Source: JBEDUK01 sp040414485
GTDB lineage: Bacteria > Actinomycetota > UBA4738
DNA length: 64,000 nt
Direction: 5' to 3'
NCBI GenBank assembly: GCA_040414485.1
Contig: JBEDUK010000061.1
Location: 10,678 to 74,677, forward strand
The translations under genes and the position numbers were made by a program. This document shows, one piece after another, positions 1-8,866 of the stretch (positions are counted from its first letter, which is position 1; each line of letters opens with the position of its first letter). The notes under the pieces are model-generated. The model searched no databases. It saw nothing but the letters and a program-made list of their open reading frames with translations, and was not told where the DNA came from.

Positions 1-1
1 G

Positions 2-49
2 CCGGCGTCGCCGACCCCGTCCGCGACAGGGTCGGGAGGCGCACCATGA
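2..49 (+). CDS. C-terminal tail of an upstream gene (partial)
   Basis: An open frame enters from the left edge and stops at a TGA that overlaps the ATG of the next gene in an ATGA junction. The visible tail is PASPTPSATGSGGAP, a Pro/Ser/Thr/Gly-rich end typical of exported actinobacterial proteins. The ATGA overlap is the main reason to believe it; the function cannot be seen. It could be a co-transcribed envelope gene, because the following LCP protein has a similar low-complexity linker. Confidence 0.4.
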   Translation, partial: PASPTPSATGSGGAP

Positions 50-1083
50 GCCGGACGATGCGCAGCCCGGGATCGCCGCGCCTGCTGTTCGTCTCGCTCG
101 TCGCCATCCTGGCGATCCTGGTCGGCGTCATCGTGATCCGAAACGCCACCGAGTCCTCCGGCGCCGGCAGTCCGGCCGCTTCCTCGCCGTCGGGTGGGGG
201 CTCGGCCACGGGCCCCACGGGCAGCGGCCCGACCGCGTCGGCGGGCCCGACGGGCTCCCCGACCGCGCCGGTCATCCGCCTGTACGCCGCTCACGGCGAG
301 GCTTCGCTGATCCCCGCGCTGGAGGGCAAGCGGCCGCTGTTCATCCTGTCGCTCGGAAGCGACGCGCGGCCGGGCCAGGCGATCACCCGGCAGCGTTCGG
401 ACTCGATCCACATCATCGGGATCGACCTGAAGACGAACCACGCGACGGTCCTCGGGTTCCCGCGAGATTCCTGGGTGAACATCCCCGGCCACGGGACGAA
501 CAAGATCAACTCGGCCATGTCGGCCGGCGGACCGGATCTGACCATCCGCACGCTGGAGAACCTCACCGGCCTCCCGATCGACTTCTGGATGCTGACCTCG
601 TTCCCCGGCCTGGTGAACATGGTCGACCACATCGGCGGGCTCACGGTCGACGTGCCCTACCCGATGCATGACTCGTTCTCGCACGCGAACTTCTCGCCTG
701 GCACGCACCACATGCGCGGGAAGGCGGCGCTGGCGTTCGCCCGCGACCGGCACGACGTGCCCGGCGGGGACCTCGGCCGCTCGAAGGACCAGGGCATCCT
801 GCTCCTCTCGGCGCTCGCGAAGTTCCACACGGAGTTCGCGAAGGACCCCGCCACGGCGTTCACGTGGATCCAGGCAGCGTGGCCGCAGATCACGACGAAC
901 CTGTCGGTCCCGACCATGCTGCAGCTGGCGCTCGCCGCGAGCCAGATCCCGCCGTCCAACGTCAACAACCTCGTGGTGCCGGCGGTGGGCGGGTCGGTCG
1001 GTGGCCTGAGTGTGGTGTTCATCCAGCCCTCGGCGCATTCGATCTACGCCGACATGCGCGCGGACGGGGTGGCGGGCCACTAG
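46..1083 (+). CDS. LytR-CpsA-Psr (LCP) family cell-wall glycopolymer transferase
   Basis: A 345-residue protein. Residues 13-32 form one N-terminal membrane anchor, followed by a Ser/Pro/Thr/Gly-rich linker to about residue 75 and then the extracytoplasmic LCP domain. Visible LCP landmarks are LSLGSDARPG with the conserved Asp, RSDSIHIIGID, GFPRDSWVNIPG, KINSAMSAGG and AFARDRHDVPGGDLGR, whose Arg/Asp residues hold the lipid pyrophosphate. LCP enzymes move undecaprenyl-phosphate-linked glycopolymers onto peptidoglycan at the outer face of the membrane. The start has a GGGAGG ribosome site at 34-39 and overlaps the upstream stop. The substrate here is unknown. Confidence 0.9.
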   Translation: MSRTMRSPGSPRLLFVSLVAILAILVGVIVIRNATESSGAGSPAASSPSGGGSATGPTGSGPTASAGPTGSPTAPVIRLYAAHGEASLIPALEGKRPLFILSLGSDARPGQAITRQRSDSIHIIGIDLKTNHATVLGFPRDSWVNIPGHGTNKINSAMSAGGPDLTIRTLENLTGLPIDFWMLTSFPGLVNMVDHIGGLTVDVPYPMHDSFSHANFSPGTHHMRGKAALAFARDRHDVPGGDLGRSKDQGILLLSALAKFHTEFAKDPATAFTWIQAAWPQITTNLSVPTMLQLALAASQIPPSNVNNLVVPAVGGSVGGLSVVFIQPSAHSIYADMRADGVAGH

Positions 1084-1114
1084 CCGCGGTGGCGAACCGC
1101 CCTCGGCGCGATCG

Positions 1115-2251
1115 TCAGGCCCGAAGCACGACGTACGCCACATAGCCGGCGTACAGCACGATCTGTCCGATCATGAGCCGGGCGTCCAGGTGCCCGCGGA
1201 CGCGAATGTTGACGTACGTGATCAGGGCGGCCGCGATGGCGATGACGCCCGAGATCAGGCCCGCCTGATCGAGCCGCCACTCGGTGAAGAGCAGGCCCAC
1301 GGTCACCGGGAAGGTCGACTGGAACACCATGGCGCCGGTCAGGTTTCCGATCGCCAGCGTGTCCTTCCGGCGCCGGATCCACAGGACGCCGTTCAGCTTC
1401 TCCGGCAGCTCGGTAGCGAGGGGCGCGACCAGCAGCGAGAAGATCAGGCTGGGCACACGCAGCTCGCTCGCGACATGCGAGACGGCGCCGACGAAGATGC
1501 GCGCCGCCCCGATGATCAGCACCAGCGCGAACAGCGTCTGCGCGATCGCCGCGGCCATCGGCGGCTTCGACGTGACCGGCGTGCGGGTCCTGGTGAGGCG
1601 GCGGTACCAGTTGATGAGCGTCAGCGGCTGGATGTCGGGTTCGAGCGACCCTCCCGGGTGCATCGGCGAAGGACTCGGGCCCCGGTGCGCGGCTCCCGGA
1701 TTCCCATGCGCGGGGTCATCGGCGCCCTCAGTCGCCGGTTCGTCCTCGTCTTCACCGGACGCCTTCAGATGCCGGCGAACATAGAAGACGTACAGCACGA
1801 TCAGGAGCGCGGACAGCGCGTAGTGCGCGGGCCGCACATGCCACAGGCCCGCCGCGAGCGCCAACGGGTAGGCGCCCAGGAAGAACACCAGGTCCTGTCG
1901 GATCGCCTCGGGATCGGCGCTCACGATCCTGGCGTGGACGCGCCCGCCGCGGCGCCTGCGGTACGCGAGGGCCGACACGCCGACCACAGCCATCGCGAGC
2001 GTCCCGAGCATGAACGGCGCCCCGAGGATCGCGCCGACCCCGATCTCGTCCGCATCGGCGTGCCCGCCGGCCAGGATCGCCACGAGGGGCACGATCGTCT
2101 CCGGCAGGGCAGTCCCGACCGCCGCCAGGACGCTCCCCACCATCCCTTCGGAGAGTCCGAAGCCCTCGCCGATCCACTCGACGCCGTTGGTGAACAGTTG
2201 CGCCCCGAGAAGGATCACGAACAGGGCGAAGACCAGGTCGAACCACTCCAT
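1115..2251 (-). CDS. Sodium/calcium exchanger family membrane protein
   Basis: About 378 residues with two inverted halves, each carrying the alpha-repeat signature of cation/Ca2+ exchangers: GSVLAAVGTALPETIVPL near the N-terminus and LLVAPLATELPEKLNG in the second half. The Glu in each motif is the ion ligand. Several hydrophobic segments flank a charged cytoplasmic loop (about residues 130-185). The ATG at 2251 is chosen because it follows a GGGGG site and begins right at the first membrane helix; an ATG at 2266 is possible. A TACGAT -10 box lies at 2289-2284 on this strand. The gene is divergent from the helicase. The ion transported is inferred. Confidence 0.85.
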   Translation of the reverse strand: MEWFDLVFALFVILLGAQLFTNGVEWIGEGFGLSEGMVGSVLAAVGTALPETIVPLVAILAGGHADADEIGVGAILGAPFMLGTLAMAVVGVSALAYRRRRGGRVHARIVSADPEAIRQDLVFFLGAYPLALAAGLWHVRPAHYALSALLIVLYVFYVRRHLKASGEDEDEPATEGADDPAHGNPGAAHRGPSPSPMHPGGSLEPDIQPLTLINWYRRLTRTRTPVTSKPPMAAAIAQTLFALVLIIGAARIFVGAVSHVASELRVPSLIFSLLVAPLATELPEKLNGVLWIRRRKDTLAIGNLTGAMVFQSTFPVTVGLLFTEWRLDQAGLISGVIAIAAALITYVNIRVRGHLDARLMIGQIVLYAGYVAYVVLRA

Positions 2252-2316
2252 GCATCCCCCGTTCATCGAGTCGGAGCCGCTCAATCGTACGTGGCGCATA
2301 CGATCGGCCCGGCGAC

Positions 2317-4620
2317 ATGGACGCGCGGGGATTTGTCGACACACTTCGGCTCGGTGAGCGGATCGAGGGCGGCGACGGCGGCGGCGACTCTGACGGCGAC
2401 GGATCGCTGGCGCACGTCGAGGTCCTCCCGGCGCGCGGCCCGGCGCCGCTGCCACTGCCCGGCGGCCTCCCGGAGGTGCTGCGCGCGCGGCTCGAACTGA
2501 CCGGCGTGACGGGCCTGCACGCCCATCAACAGGCCGCCCTCGAGCACCTCGACGCCGGGCGGAACGTGATCGTCGCGACCGGGACCGCGTCGGGGAAGAC
2601 GCTCGTGTACAACCTGGCCTTCGCGCGTCGCGCGCTCGAGGATCCGAAGGCGACGGCGCTCTACGTCTTCCCGACGAAGGCGCTCGCCCGCGATCAGGTG
2701 CGGCAGGTGCGCGACCTTCGGCTCACCGAGATCCGCGCGGCCGTGTATGACGGCGACACGCCGCAGCCGGAGCGTCCGCTCATCCGGCGGAACGCGAACC
2801 TGGTGATGACCAACCCCGACATGCTCCACGCGGCGGTCCTGCCCGGGCACGCGCGGTGGGCCGACTTCCTCCTCCGGTTGCGCCTGGTCGTCGTCGACGA
2901 GGCGCACACGGCGCGCGGGGTGTTCGGCTCACACGTGGCGATGGTGCTCCGGCGGCTCCGGCGCCTGATCGCGCACTACGGGGGCGATCCGGCGTTCGTG
3001 CTGGCGTCGGCCACGATCGGCAACCCGGCCGAGCTTGCCGGGCGGCTCACCGGCCTGCCGTTCGCCGAGGTGACCGTCGACGCATCGCCGCGCGGAGAGA
3101 AGCTGTTCGTGCTTTGGAACCCGTCGCTCGTGGACGAGGATCTGGGCCTTCGGCGCAGCGCCGTCACCGAGGCGTCGTGGTTCCTGCGCGACCTCGTCGA
3201 ACAGGGGACGCGGACGATCGCGTTCTGCCGCACCCGGCGGTCCGCCGAGCTGGTGGCGGAGTTCGCCCGCCGCGAGCTGGATCCGCCCCTCAAGCCGCGG
3301 GTGAAGGCCTACCGGGCCGGTTTCCTCCCGGAGGAGCGGCGGGAGCTCGAACGTGCGCTCGCGTCCGGGGACCTGCTGGGCGTGGCGGCGACGAACGCAC
3401 TCGAGCTCGGCATCGACGTCGGTTCGCTCGATGCCGCGCTCCTGGCCGGCTACCCCGGCACCCGGGCCTCGATGTGGCAGCAGGCCGGTCGCGCTGGGCG
3501 CCGGGGCGAACCATCGCTCGCCGTCCTGATCGCGCAGGGAGACCCGCTGGACCAGTATCTGGTCAACCATCCTGACGATCTGTTCGCCAAGCCGCCAGAG
3601 GCGGCCGTGATCGACCCCTCGAACCCGTACGTGCTGGAGCCGCACCTGGCGTGCGCCGCCCGAGAGCGGCCGCTGGCCGAGGACGAGGCGGCGGAGTTCT
3701 TCGGCGGCGAGGTCGCCGCGGCGGCGGTCGAGCGCATGGTGACCGACGGCCGCCTGGTGCGCCGCCGCGGCGCCCTCCACGCGGCCGTCCGCGACGATCC
3801 GCACGCGGCGATCGACATCCGTTCGGCCTCCGGCGAGACGTTCGCCATCGTCGACGCCGACACGGGATCGCTGCTGGGAACCGCCGACGGGTCGCGCGCC
3901 TTCTGGACGGTCCACCCGGGAGCCATCTACCTCCACCAAGGCGAGCAGTTCGAGGTGGTCGCGCTGGACGTGGACCGTCACGTGGCCGTGGTCGAGCCGA
4001 GCCAGGCCGACTACTACACCCAGGTGCGGGACGACACGGACCTGTCGATCCTCGACGTGTCGGTCGAGGGTGAGGTCGGCGTCACGCCCGCATCGTTCGG
4101 CTCCGTGCTGGTCACGCGGCAGGTGATCGGGTTTCAGCGCAAGCTCGCCTCCACCCAGGAGGTGTTGGACGAGGTCGCGCTCGAACTGCCACCGCAGACG
4201 CTCGTGACGAAAGCGCTCTGGTGGCTGATCCCGTCTCGGCTGCTCGCGCGGGCGGGGATCGGCGCGGCCGCGGTGCCGGGCTCGCTGCACGCCGCCGAGC
4301 ACGCCGCGATCGGCCTGCTGCCGCTGGTGGCGACCTGCGACCGGTGGGACGTCGGGGGGCTGTCGACCCCGCTCCATCAGGACACGGAGATGGCCACGAT
4401 CTTCATCTACGACGGCTATCCCGGCGGCGCGGGCATCACCGAGCGGGGATTCGCCTCGGGCGAACGGCTCGTGCGCGCCACCCTCGAGGCGGTTCGGCAG
4501 TGCCCCTGTTCCCTCGGCTGCCCGTCGTGCGTGCAGAGCCCGAAGTGCGGCAACGGGAACGAACCGCTCGACAAGCGAGGCGCGATCGCGCTGCTGGGCG
4601 CGATGCTCGGCGACGGCTGA
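2317..4620 (+). CDS. DEAD/DEAH-box helicase with C-terminal Zn-binding DUF1998, MrfA/YprA type
   Basis: A 767-residue SF2 helicase. Visible motifs are Walker A ATGTASGKT (Lys94), motif Ia PTKALARDQ, motif II DEAH at residues 194-197, motif III SAT, and motif VI QQAGRAGRRG. The C-terminus has a Cys cluster (Cys729, 731, 735, 738, 744) within CPCSLGCPSC and KCGNGN, the metal site of the DUF1998/MrfA family. Members are 3'-5' DNA helicases; Bacillus MrfA takes part in mitomycin damage repair. A TACGAT box sits at 2299-2304, so the leader is only a few bases long. Confidence 0.9.
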   Translation: MDARGFVDTLRLGERIEGGDGGGDSDGDGSLAHVEVLPARGPAPLPLPGGLPEVLRARLELTGVTGLHAHQQAALEHLDAGRNVIVATGTASGKTLVYNLAFARRALEDPKATALYVFPTKALARDQVRQVRDLRLTEIRAAVYDGDTPQPERPLIRRNANLVMTNPDMLHAAVLPGHARWADFLLRLRLVVVDEAHTARGVFGSHVAMVLRRLRRLIAHYGGDPAFVLASATIGNPAELAGRLTGLPFAEVTVDASPRGEKLFVLWNPSLVDEDLGLRRSAVTEASWFLRDLVEQGTRTIAFCRTRRSAELVAEFARRELDPPLKPRVKAYRAGFLPEERRELERALASGDLLGVAATNALELGIDVGSLDAALLAGYPGTRASMWQQAGRAGRRGEPSLAVLIAQGDPLDQYLVNHPDDLFAKPPEAAVIDPSNPYVLEPHLACAARERPLAEDEAAEFFGGEVAAAAVERMVTDGRLVRRRGALHAAVRDDPHAAIDIRSASGETFAIVDADTGSLLGTADGSRAFWTVHPGAIYLHQGEQFEVVALDVDRHVAVVEPSQADYYTQVRDDTDLSILDVSVEGEVGVTPASFGSVLVTRQVIGFQRKLASTQEVLDEVALELPPQTLVTKALWWLIPSRLLARAGIGAAAVPGSLHAAEHAAIGLLPLVATCDRWDVGGLSTPLHQDTEMATIFIYDGYPGGAGITERGFASGERLVRATLEAVRQCPCSLGCPSCVQSPKCGNGNEPLDKRGAIALLGAMLGDG

Positions 4621-4652
4621 CCGGGGCCGCCCCGGCCCACGCCGCACCGGGG

Positions 4653-4658
4653 TATACA
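4653..4658 (+). promoter_or_regulatory. -10 box for leaderless transcription of the PPOX gene
   Basis: TATACA ends 6 bases before the ATG at 4665, so transcription would start at or next to the start codon. There is no ribosome binding site in front of the gene, consistent with a leaderless mRNA. No clear -35 is seen. Confidence 0.5.
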
Positions 4659-4664
4659 TGCGTC

Positions 4665-5093
4665 ATGCGCGAGATGGGCGCGGCCGAACAGCGGGCGTTC
4701 CTTCTGGAGGGAACCCGCACCGGGATGCTGGCGACCACCCGTGCCGACGGCCGGCCCCATGTGGCGCCGGTCTGGTTCGTGCTCGACGACGACGACACGG
4801 TCGTGTTCACGACCGCCGCCGACACCGTCAAGGGCCGCACGTTGGCGCGCGATTCCCGGGCCGCGCTGTGCGTCGACGACGACACCCCGCCGTTCACCTA
4901 CGTGCTGATCGAGGGCACCGCGGAATTGAGCGAGGACCTGGACGAGATGCTCGTGTGGGCCACGCGGATCGGCAGCCGGTACATGGGTGCCGACCGGGCG
5001 GAGGAGTTCGGGCGCCGGAACGCGGTCCGGGGAGAACTGCTGGTTCGCCTTCACCCCGCTCGCATCCTCGGCCGAGCCGCCATCAGCGACTGA
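4665..5093 (+). CDS. PPOX-class F420/FMN-dependent oxidoreductase
   Basis: A 142-residue split-barrel flavin/deazaflavin protein. The N-terminal signature LLEGTRTGMLATTRADGRPHVAPVWF is characteristic (segment at about residues 12-37, given here as key residues T-x-x-x-G-M-L-A-T and G-R-P-H-V-A-P-V-W-F). KGRTLARDSRAALCVDDD and a short C-terminal strand complete the barrel. Actinobacterial members of this pyridoxamine-phosphate-oxidase-like superfamily commonly use F420H2 to reduce small substrates such as biliverdin. The length fits a single-domain enzyme. Which cofactor and substrate are used cannot be read from the sequence. Confidence 0.8.
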   Translation: MREMGAAEQRAFLLEGTRTGMLATTRADGRPHVAPVWFVLDDDDTVVFTTAADTVKGRTLARDSRAALCVDDDTPPFTYVLIEGTAELSEDLDEMLVWATRIGSRYMGADRAEEFGRRNAVRGELLVRLHPARILGRAAISD

Positions 5094-5129
5094 CGTCGAC
5101 CTCCCACGAGGGTCCCGCAGCCTATGTGC

Positions 5130-5135
5130 TAACGT
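5130..5135 (+). promoter_or_regulatory. -10 box of the vapBC operon
   Basis: TAACGT ends 6 bases before the ATG of the antitoxin at 5142. No ribosome binding site is present, again pointing to a leaderless transcript. Confidence 0.5.
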
Positions 5136-5141
5136 GTGGCC

Positions 5142-5381
5142 ATGCGTGTGCACATAAGCCTCGACGACGAGCTCGTTCGCCGCCTCGACGAACGCGTCGG
5201 ATCGCGCGCACGCAGCTCGTTCATCGCCGAGGCTGTTCGGGCGGCGCTCGATGACGAGGACCGATGGAACCTGATCCAGTCGTCGATCGGCGCGATCCCC
5301 GCCGCCGGTCATGATTGGGACGCCGACCCGGCAGCGTGGGTCCACGCACAGCGGCGAGCCGACGACCGTCGGGTCGGCTGA
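5142..5381 (+). CDS. Ribbon-helix-helix antitoxin of a VapBC-type module
   Basis: A 79-residue protein opening with MRVHISLDDELVRRLDERVG, the beta-strand and first helix of a CopG/Arc-type DNA-binding fold, then RSSFIAEAVRAALDDE for the second helix. The C-terminal half (about residues 45-79, rich in Trp, Asp and Arg) is the expected toxin-wrapping tail. Its TGA overlaps the toxin ATG by one base, so the two are translated together. VapB proteins neutralise VapC and, with it, repress their own promoter. The GTG at 5136 is a possible but less likely start. Confidence 0.85.
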   Translation: MRVHISLDDELVRRLDERVGSRARSSFIAEAVRAALDDEDRWNLIQSSIGAIPAAGHDWDADPAAWVHAQRRADDRRVG

Positions 5382-5776
5382 TGGCATCCGTGCTGCTCGA
5401 CAGCACGGTTCTGATCGATCTCCTTCGCGGCCGGGGAGGCGCGATCGGCCGTCTGGATCGCCTCCGCCGCCGCGGCGATCATGCGTGGACGAGCGCGATC
5501 AATGTCGACGAGATCGCGCGCGGGCTCCTGCCGGGCGAGGAGCGTGCGGCGCGGACGCTGGTCATGGGCCTTCGCATCGCGCCCTTCGGGCGTGACGACG
5601 GATGGCGCGCCGGTGAATGGCGGCGCGAGCTCTTTCGCCGCGGACAAACCGTAAGCCAGGCTGACTGTTTGGTGGCGGCCGCCGCGGTGGGTATCGATGC
5701 TCGCCTCGCCACAGGGAATCCGTCGGACTTCCCCATGGCCGACCTGATGGTCGAGCACTGGCCGGTCGGCGATTGA
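5381..5776 (+). CDS. PIN-domain ribonuclease toxin (VapC-like)
   Basis: A 131-residue PIN domain. The conserved acidic residues are visible: Asp7 in VLLDSTVLIDLL, Glu in SAINVDEIARG, and the downstream Asp in SQADCLVAAAA with Asp in GIDARLATGNPSDF. These form the Mg2+-dependent RNase centre. VapC toxins cut specific tRNA or rRNA sites when freed from VapB. It starts at the TGATG junction with the antitoxin. It ends in a TTGA overlap with the following LOG-family gene, which is unusual for a stand-alone toxin module. Confidence 0.87.
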   Translation: MASVLLDSTVLIDLLRGRGGAIGRLDRLRRRGDHAWTSAINVDEIARGLLPGEERAARTLVMGLRIAPFGRDDGWRAGEWRRELFRRGQTVSQADCLVAAAAVGIDARLATGNPSDFPMADLMVEHWPVGD

Positions 5777-6288
5777 ATTCGCCCTCGGTGCTCGCGAACG
5801 GTCCGATCATCGCGGTGTGTGGACCGGACCCCGCGGCGCCGGGCGAAGCGTCGTCGGCCGAGACGGTCGGGCGGCTCCTCGCGGCGGCCGGCGCCGTCGT
5901 GGTGTGCGGCGGCCACGGCGGCGTGATGGAGGCCGTTGCGCGCGGCGCGTCGAGCGAAGGTGGGCTCGTCGTCGGAGTGCTACCCGGTTCGGACCGGCGA
6001 GACGGCAGCCCGTTCCTGACGGTGGCGATCCCGACCGGCCTCGGCGAGCTGCGGAACGGGCTGATCGTGCGCGCCGCCGATGCGGTGATCGCGATCGGGG
6101 GCGCGTTCGGCACGCTGTCGGAGATCGCGCTGGCGCTCAAGACGGGCGTGCCGGTGGTCGGCCTGGGCACGTGGGAGCTCGCGAAGGACGGCGTGGCGGT
6201 CGCGCCCGATCCGATCGTTCGGTCGGCCACGCCGGAGACGGCGGTGAGCGAGGCGCTCCGGTTGGCAACGGAAAGGGGGACTCGCTGA
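5773..6288 (+). CDS. LOG/SLOG-fold nucleotide-binding protein (TIGR00725-like)
   Basis: A 171-residue Rossmann-like protein with the SLOG signature: IIAVCGPD at the N-terminus, VVVCGGHGGVMEAVARGA, and the later IAIGGAFGTLSEIALALK. The GGHGG and GGAFGT loops bind nucleotide phosphate. Relatives include the TIGR00725 family and, more distantly, the cytokinin-activating LOG phosphoribohydrolases; the PGGxGTxxE catalytic loop of LOG appears here as GGAFGTLSE. The TTG start at 5773 overlaps the vapC stop, so translation is probably coupled. It overlaps the next gene by one base. Substrate unknown. Confidence 0.75.
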   Translation: MNSPSVLANGPIIAVCGPDPAAPGEASSAETVGRLLAAAGAVVVCGGHGGVMEAVARGASSEGGLVVGVLPGSDRRDGSPFLTVAIPTGLGELRNGLIVRAADAVIAIGGAFGTLSEIALALKTGVPVVGLGTWELAKDGVAVAPDPIVRSATPETAVSEALRLATERGTR

Positions 6289-7214
6289 TGACCTACTCGA
6301 TCGTGGCCCGCGACACGGACACGGGCGACCTGGGCGTCGCGGTTCAATCCGACTGGTTCTCCGTCGGCGGCACCGTCCCATGGGCCGAGGCTGGCGTCGG
6401 CGCGGTCGCCACGCAGTCGTTCGCCGAGGTCTCCTACGGACCGCTGGGTCTGGAGTTGCTTCGCGCCGGCAGGGCGCCTGAACAGGTCCTCCGCGCCCTG
6501 ACCTCCGTGGACGAAGGCGTGGAGCGGCGCCAGGTCGCGGTGCTGGACGCATCGGGACGGGCCGCGGTCCACACCGGATCGGGATGCGTCGCGGAGGCCG
6601 GCCACGTCGTGGGCGACGGCTTCGCCTGCCAGGCGAACATGATGGAGCGCGATTCGGTCTGGCCCGCGATGGCGGACGCGTTCGCCGGGTCGCCGGGGCC
6701 GTTCGCGGAGCGCCTGCTCGCCGCGCTGGACGCCGCCGAGGCCGAGGGCGGCGACGTGCGCGGGCGGCAATCCGCCGCCATGCTGATCGTCGCCGGGGAG
6801 CCGAGCGGGCGTGCATGGGCCGACCGCAGGATCGATCTGCGCGTGGAGAACCACGCCGATCCGCTCGGTGAGCTCCGCCGGCTGGTCGCGTATCAGGAGG
6901 CCTACCGCCTGAACGGACGGGCCGAGTCGGCGTTCATGTCGGGCGACGTCGCCGCCGCCGAGGCCGCGCATGCGCGATCCATGGCGCTCGCGCCCGGCGA
7001 CGTCCAGCTGGCGTTCTGGAGCGGGCTCAGCATGGCCGGGCTGGGGAGGTTCGACGAGGCGAAGACCCTCATCGGCCGCGCCGTCGCGGCGAACCCCCGG
7101 TACGCGGCGTTCCTCCGCCGCCTTCCCCAGGCGGGCGTGTTCCCCGCGGACGACCGACTCCTGGCGGCGCTGCTCGGCGAGGACGAACCGGCCGAGCCGC
7201 GGGCCGGGGCCTAG
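6288..7214 (+). CDS. DUF1028 family Ntn-like protein with C-terminal helical repeats
   Basis: A 308-residue protein. MTYSIVARDTDTGDLGVAVQ followed by GVGAVATQSFAEVSYGPLGL is the DUF1028 start, and DAEAEGGDVRGRQSAAMLIV is its typical middle. The family has an Ntn-hydrolase-like fold of uncertain reaction. The last third (about residues 205-300) reads as helix pairs like TPR repeats, for example AYRLNGRAESAFMSGDVAAA and MALAPGDVQLAFWSGLSMAG. GAAAGGGGGA at 6270-6279 is a good ribosome site and the ATG overlaps the LOG stop. The gene runs 4 bases into the convergent flippase gene. Confidence 0.8.
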   Translation: MTYSIVARDTDTGDLGVAVQSDWFSVGGTVPWAEAGVGAVATQSFAEVSYGPLGLELLRAGRAPEQVLRALTSVDEGVERRQVAVLDASGRAAVHTGSGCVAEAGHVVGDGFACQANMMERDSVWPAMADAFAGSPGPFAERLLAALDAAEAEGGDVRGRQSAAMLIVAGEPSGRAWADRRIDLRVENHADPLGELRRLVAYQEAYRLNGRAESAFMSGDVAAAEAAHARSMALAPGDVQLAFWSGLSMAGLGRFDEAKTLIGRAVAANPRYAAFLRRLPQAGVFPADDRLLAALLGEDEPAEPRAGA

Positions 7215-8809
7215 GCCGGCGGCGGCTGCCGGCTCCTCGTCCGCAGGCGCGCCAGCGCCGCACGCTCGCCGGGCGTCAGCGCGAAGACGGCCAGCACGGC
7301 GAGATAGGCGAGCGTTCCCACCACCGCGGTCACGATGAGACTCACCGCCCAGCCGGCGTTCGGTACGGCCGCCTGCACCCCGAGCATCGCGAGCAGGCCG
7401 GCCACCGCCGGGACGGCCAGCCGGAAGTAGTACTTCGTGAACGGCTGGATCCGGACGAACCGCCAGACGAGCACCAACCGCAGGGCGTTCGACACGGCGA
7501 GGGTCACGGCCTGCGCGGTGGCCGCTCCCGACGGACCGAAGTGCGGCACGAGGAGCAGCGCCAGCACCAGGTCGAGGACGAACGACAGCGAATACACGAC
7601 CAGGTCCCAGCCCGTCCGCCCGACCATGATCAGGATGAACCCGACGCTGCCGACCGCGACGTTCACCAACTGCCCGAGCGCCAGGATCCGCAGCGGCGTG
7701 GTCCCGGCGTCGAACGCCTTCGAGCCGAAGATTTGCAGCACGTCCTGTGGGACCACCAGCAGGAGCAGCAGCAGTGGGATCGTGCCGGCGAGCGTCCACC
7801 GGGTCAGCGCCTGGTACAGCGAATTCAGCCGGTCCCGTTCCCCCCGCGCGTGGAGGTCCGCCACGAACGGGCTGAACATGTAGTTCACCGCGATCAGGAA
7901 CAGCACCAGGGCCTGCGCCACCCGGACCGCCGCCGCGTACACCCCGAGTTCGGCGTCCGAGCCGTTGCCGACCGCAGCCAGGACGAAGTAGTCGGTCCAG
8001 AAGAGCAGCTGCGAGAGGAGCGCCGCGGGCGCACGCGGCGCGCCGTAGCGGACGAGCGCGGCCGTCTCATGGGGCTCGGCCGGCATGTGGGGGAACCGAG
8101 ACGATTCGCGCTCCCACAGGAACCACGCCGCGGCGGTTGCCAGGATCCACGAGCCCGCATAGGCGAACACGCTCGCGCCGACCGTCTGTGCCACCATCCA
8201 GCCGGCGAGCATCAGCGCGATCCACGCGACGGGCTGGCCGGCCCAGTACACGTAGAGCGTGTGCCGCATGATCTTCAGCCCTCGCGTTCCGCCCAGGTAG
8301 ACCTGGCACAGCGCGACGAACGGCAGCGCCACCGCCGCCCCCTGGAACGCGCGGACGCCGCCCACGCCCGCGTGGCCGAGGAACTTGTGCGCCAACGTGG
8401 AGGCCCCGGCGAAGACGATGAGCGCCACGGGCACGCTGACCGCCGCCGCGATCAACGCGGCCCGCCGGACCACCCCGCGCGAGCGACCCGGTTCGCCCTT
8501 GCCGACGTCGATCGCCACGCGGCGGACCGCCGCCATGTCCATGCCGAACCGCGTGCCGGCGCCGGCCACGAAGGCGAACTGCGTCGTCAGCGTGACCACG
8601 CCGAGCGCGGACGGCCCGAGGACGTGAGAGATCAGGATGCTCGTGGCCAGGGAGGCCGTGACGAACACCACGAGACCCGCGATGTTCTGCCCGGTTCCGG
8701 CCAGGAGGGTCAGATGATCGCTCGAGCGGCCGCCGCCCCCGGGCACGACCGACGCGATCAGCCCACGAAGCCCGCGCGGCTGCCGGCCGGATGAGGACGC
8801 GGCGGACAC
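7211..8809 (-). CDS. Polysaccharide/lipid-linked glycan flippase (MOP superfamily)
   Basis: A 532-residue polytopic protein with about 12-14 hydrophobic helices. The first long one after a basic leader (about residues 36-65) contains NIAGLVVFVTASLATSILIS and HVLGPSALGVVTL, typical of Wzx/MurJ-like oligosaccharide flippases; no catalytic motifs exist in the family. It would move an undecaprenyl-linked glycan or similar lipid to the outer leaflet. The start is a GTG at 8809 with a TAGACT box 10 bases upstream (8825-8820). It sits downstream of the phosphodiesterase gene on the same strand. Confidence 0.8.
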   Translation of the reverse strand: MSAASSSGRQPRGLRGLIASVVPGGGGRSSDHLTLLAGTGQNIAGLVVFVTASLATSILISHVLGPSALGVVTLTTQFAFVAGAGTRFGMDMAAVRRVAIDVGKGEPGRSRGVVRRAALIAAAVSVPVALIVFAGASTLAHKFLGHAGVGGVRAFQGAAVALPFVALCQVYLGGTRGLKIMRHTLYVYWAGQPVAWIALMLAGWMVAQTVGASVFAYAGSWILATAAAWFLWERESSRFPHMPAEPHETAALVRYGAPRAPAALLSQLLFWTDYFVLAAVGNGSDAELGVYAAAVRVAQALVLFLIAVNYMFSPFVADLHARGERDRLNSLYQALTRWTLAGTIPLLLLLLVVPQDVLQIFGSKAFDAGTTPLRILALGQLVNVAVGSVGFILIMVGRTGWDLVVYSLSFVLDLVLALLLVPHFGPSGAATAQAVTLAVSNALRLVLVWRFVRIQPFTKYYFRLAVPAVAGLLAMLGVQAAVPNAGWAVSLIVTAVVGTLAYLAVLAVFALTPGERAALARLRTRSRQPPPA

Positions 8810-8819
8810 GGCGGGCCGG

Positions 8820-8825
8820 AGTCTA
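8820..8825 (-). promoter_or_regulatory. -10 box of the flippase gene
   Basis: TAGACT read on the minus strand lies 10 bases before the GTG start, giving an essentially leaderless mRNA. No -35 was recognised. Confidence 0.4.
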
Positions 8826-8866
8826 TCCCCGGGCCGAAGCCCGCTCCGGGCTCGCCGCGGCGCGGG

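Noticed and set aside
1010..2500. 496-codon frame on the plus strand opposite the exchanger gene
   Set aside because: Arg/Asp/His-rich composition of antisense reading in high-GC DNA; the exchanger on the minus strand has clear family motifs.
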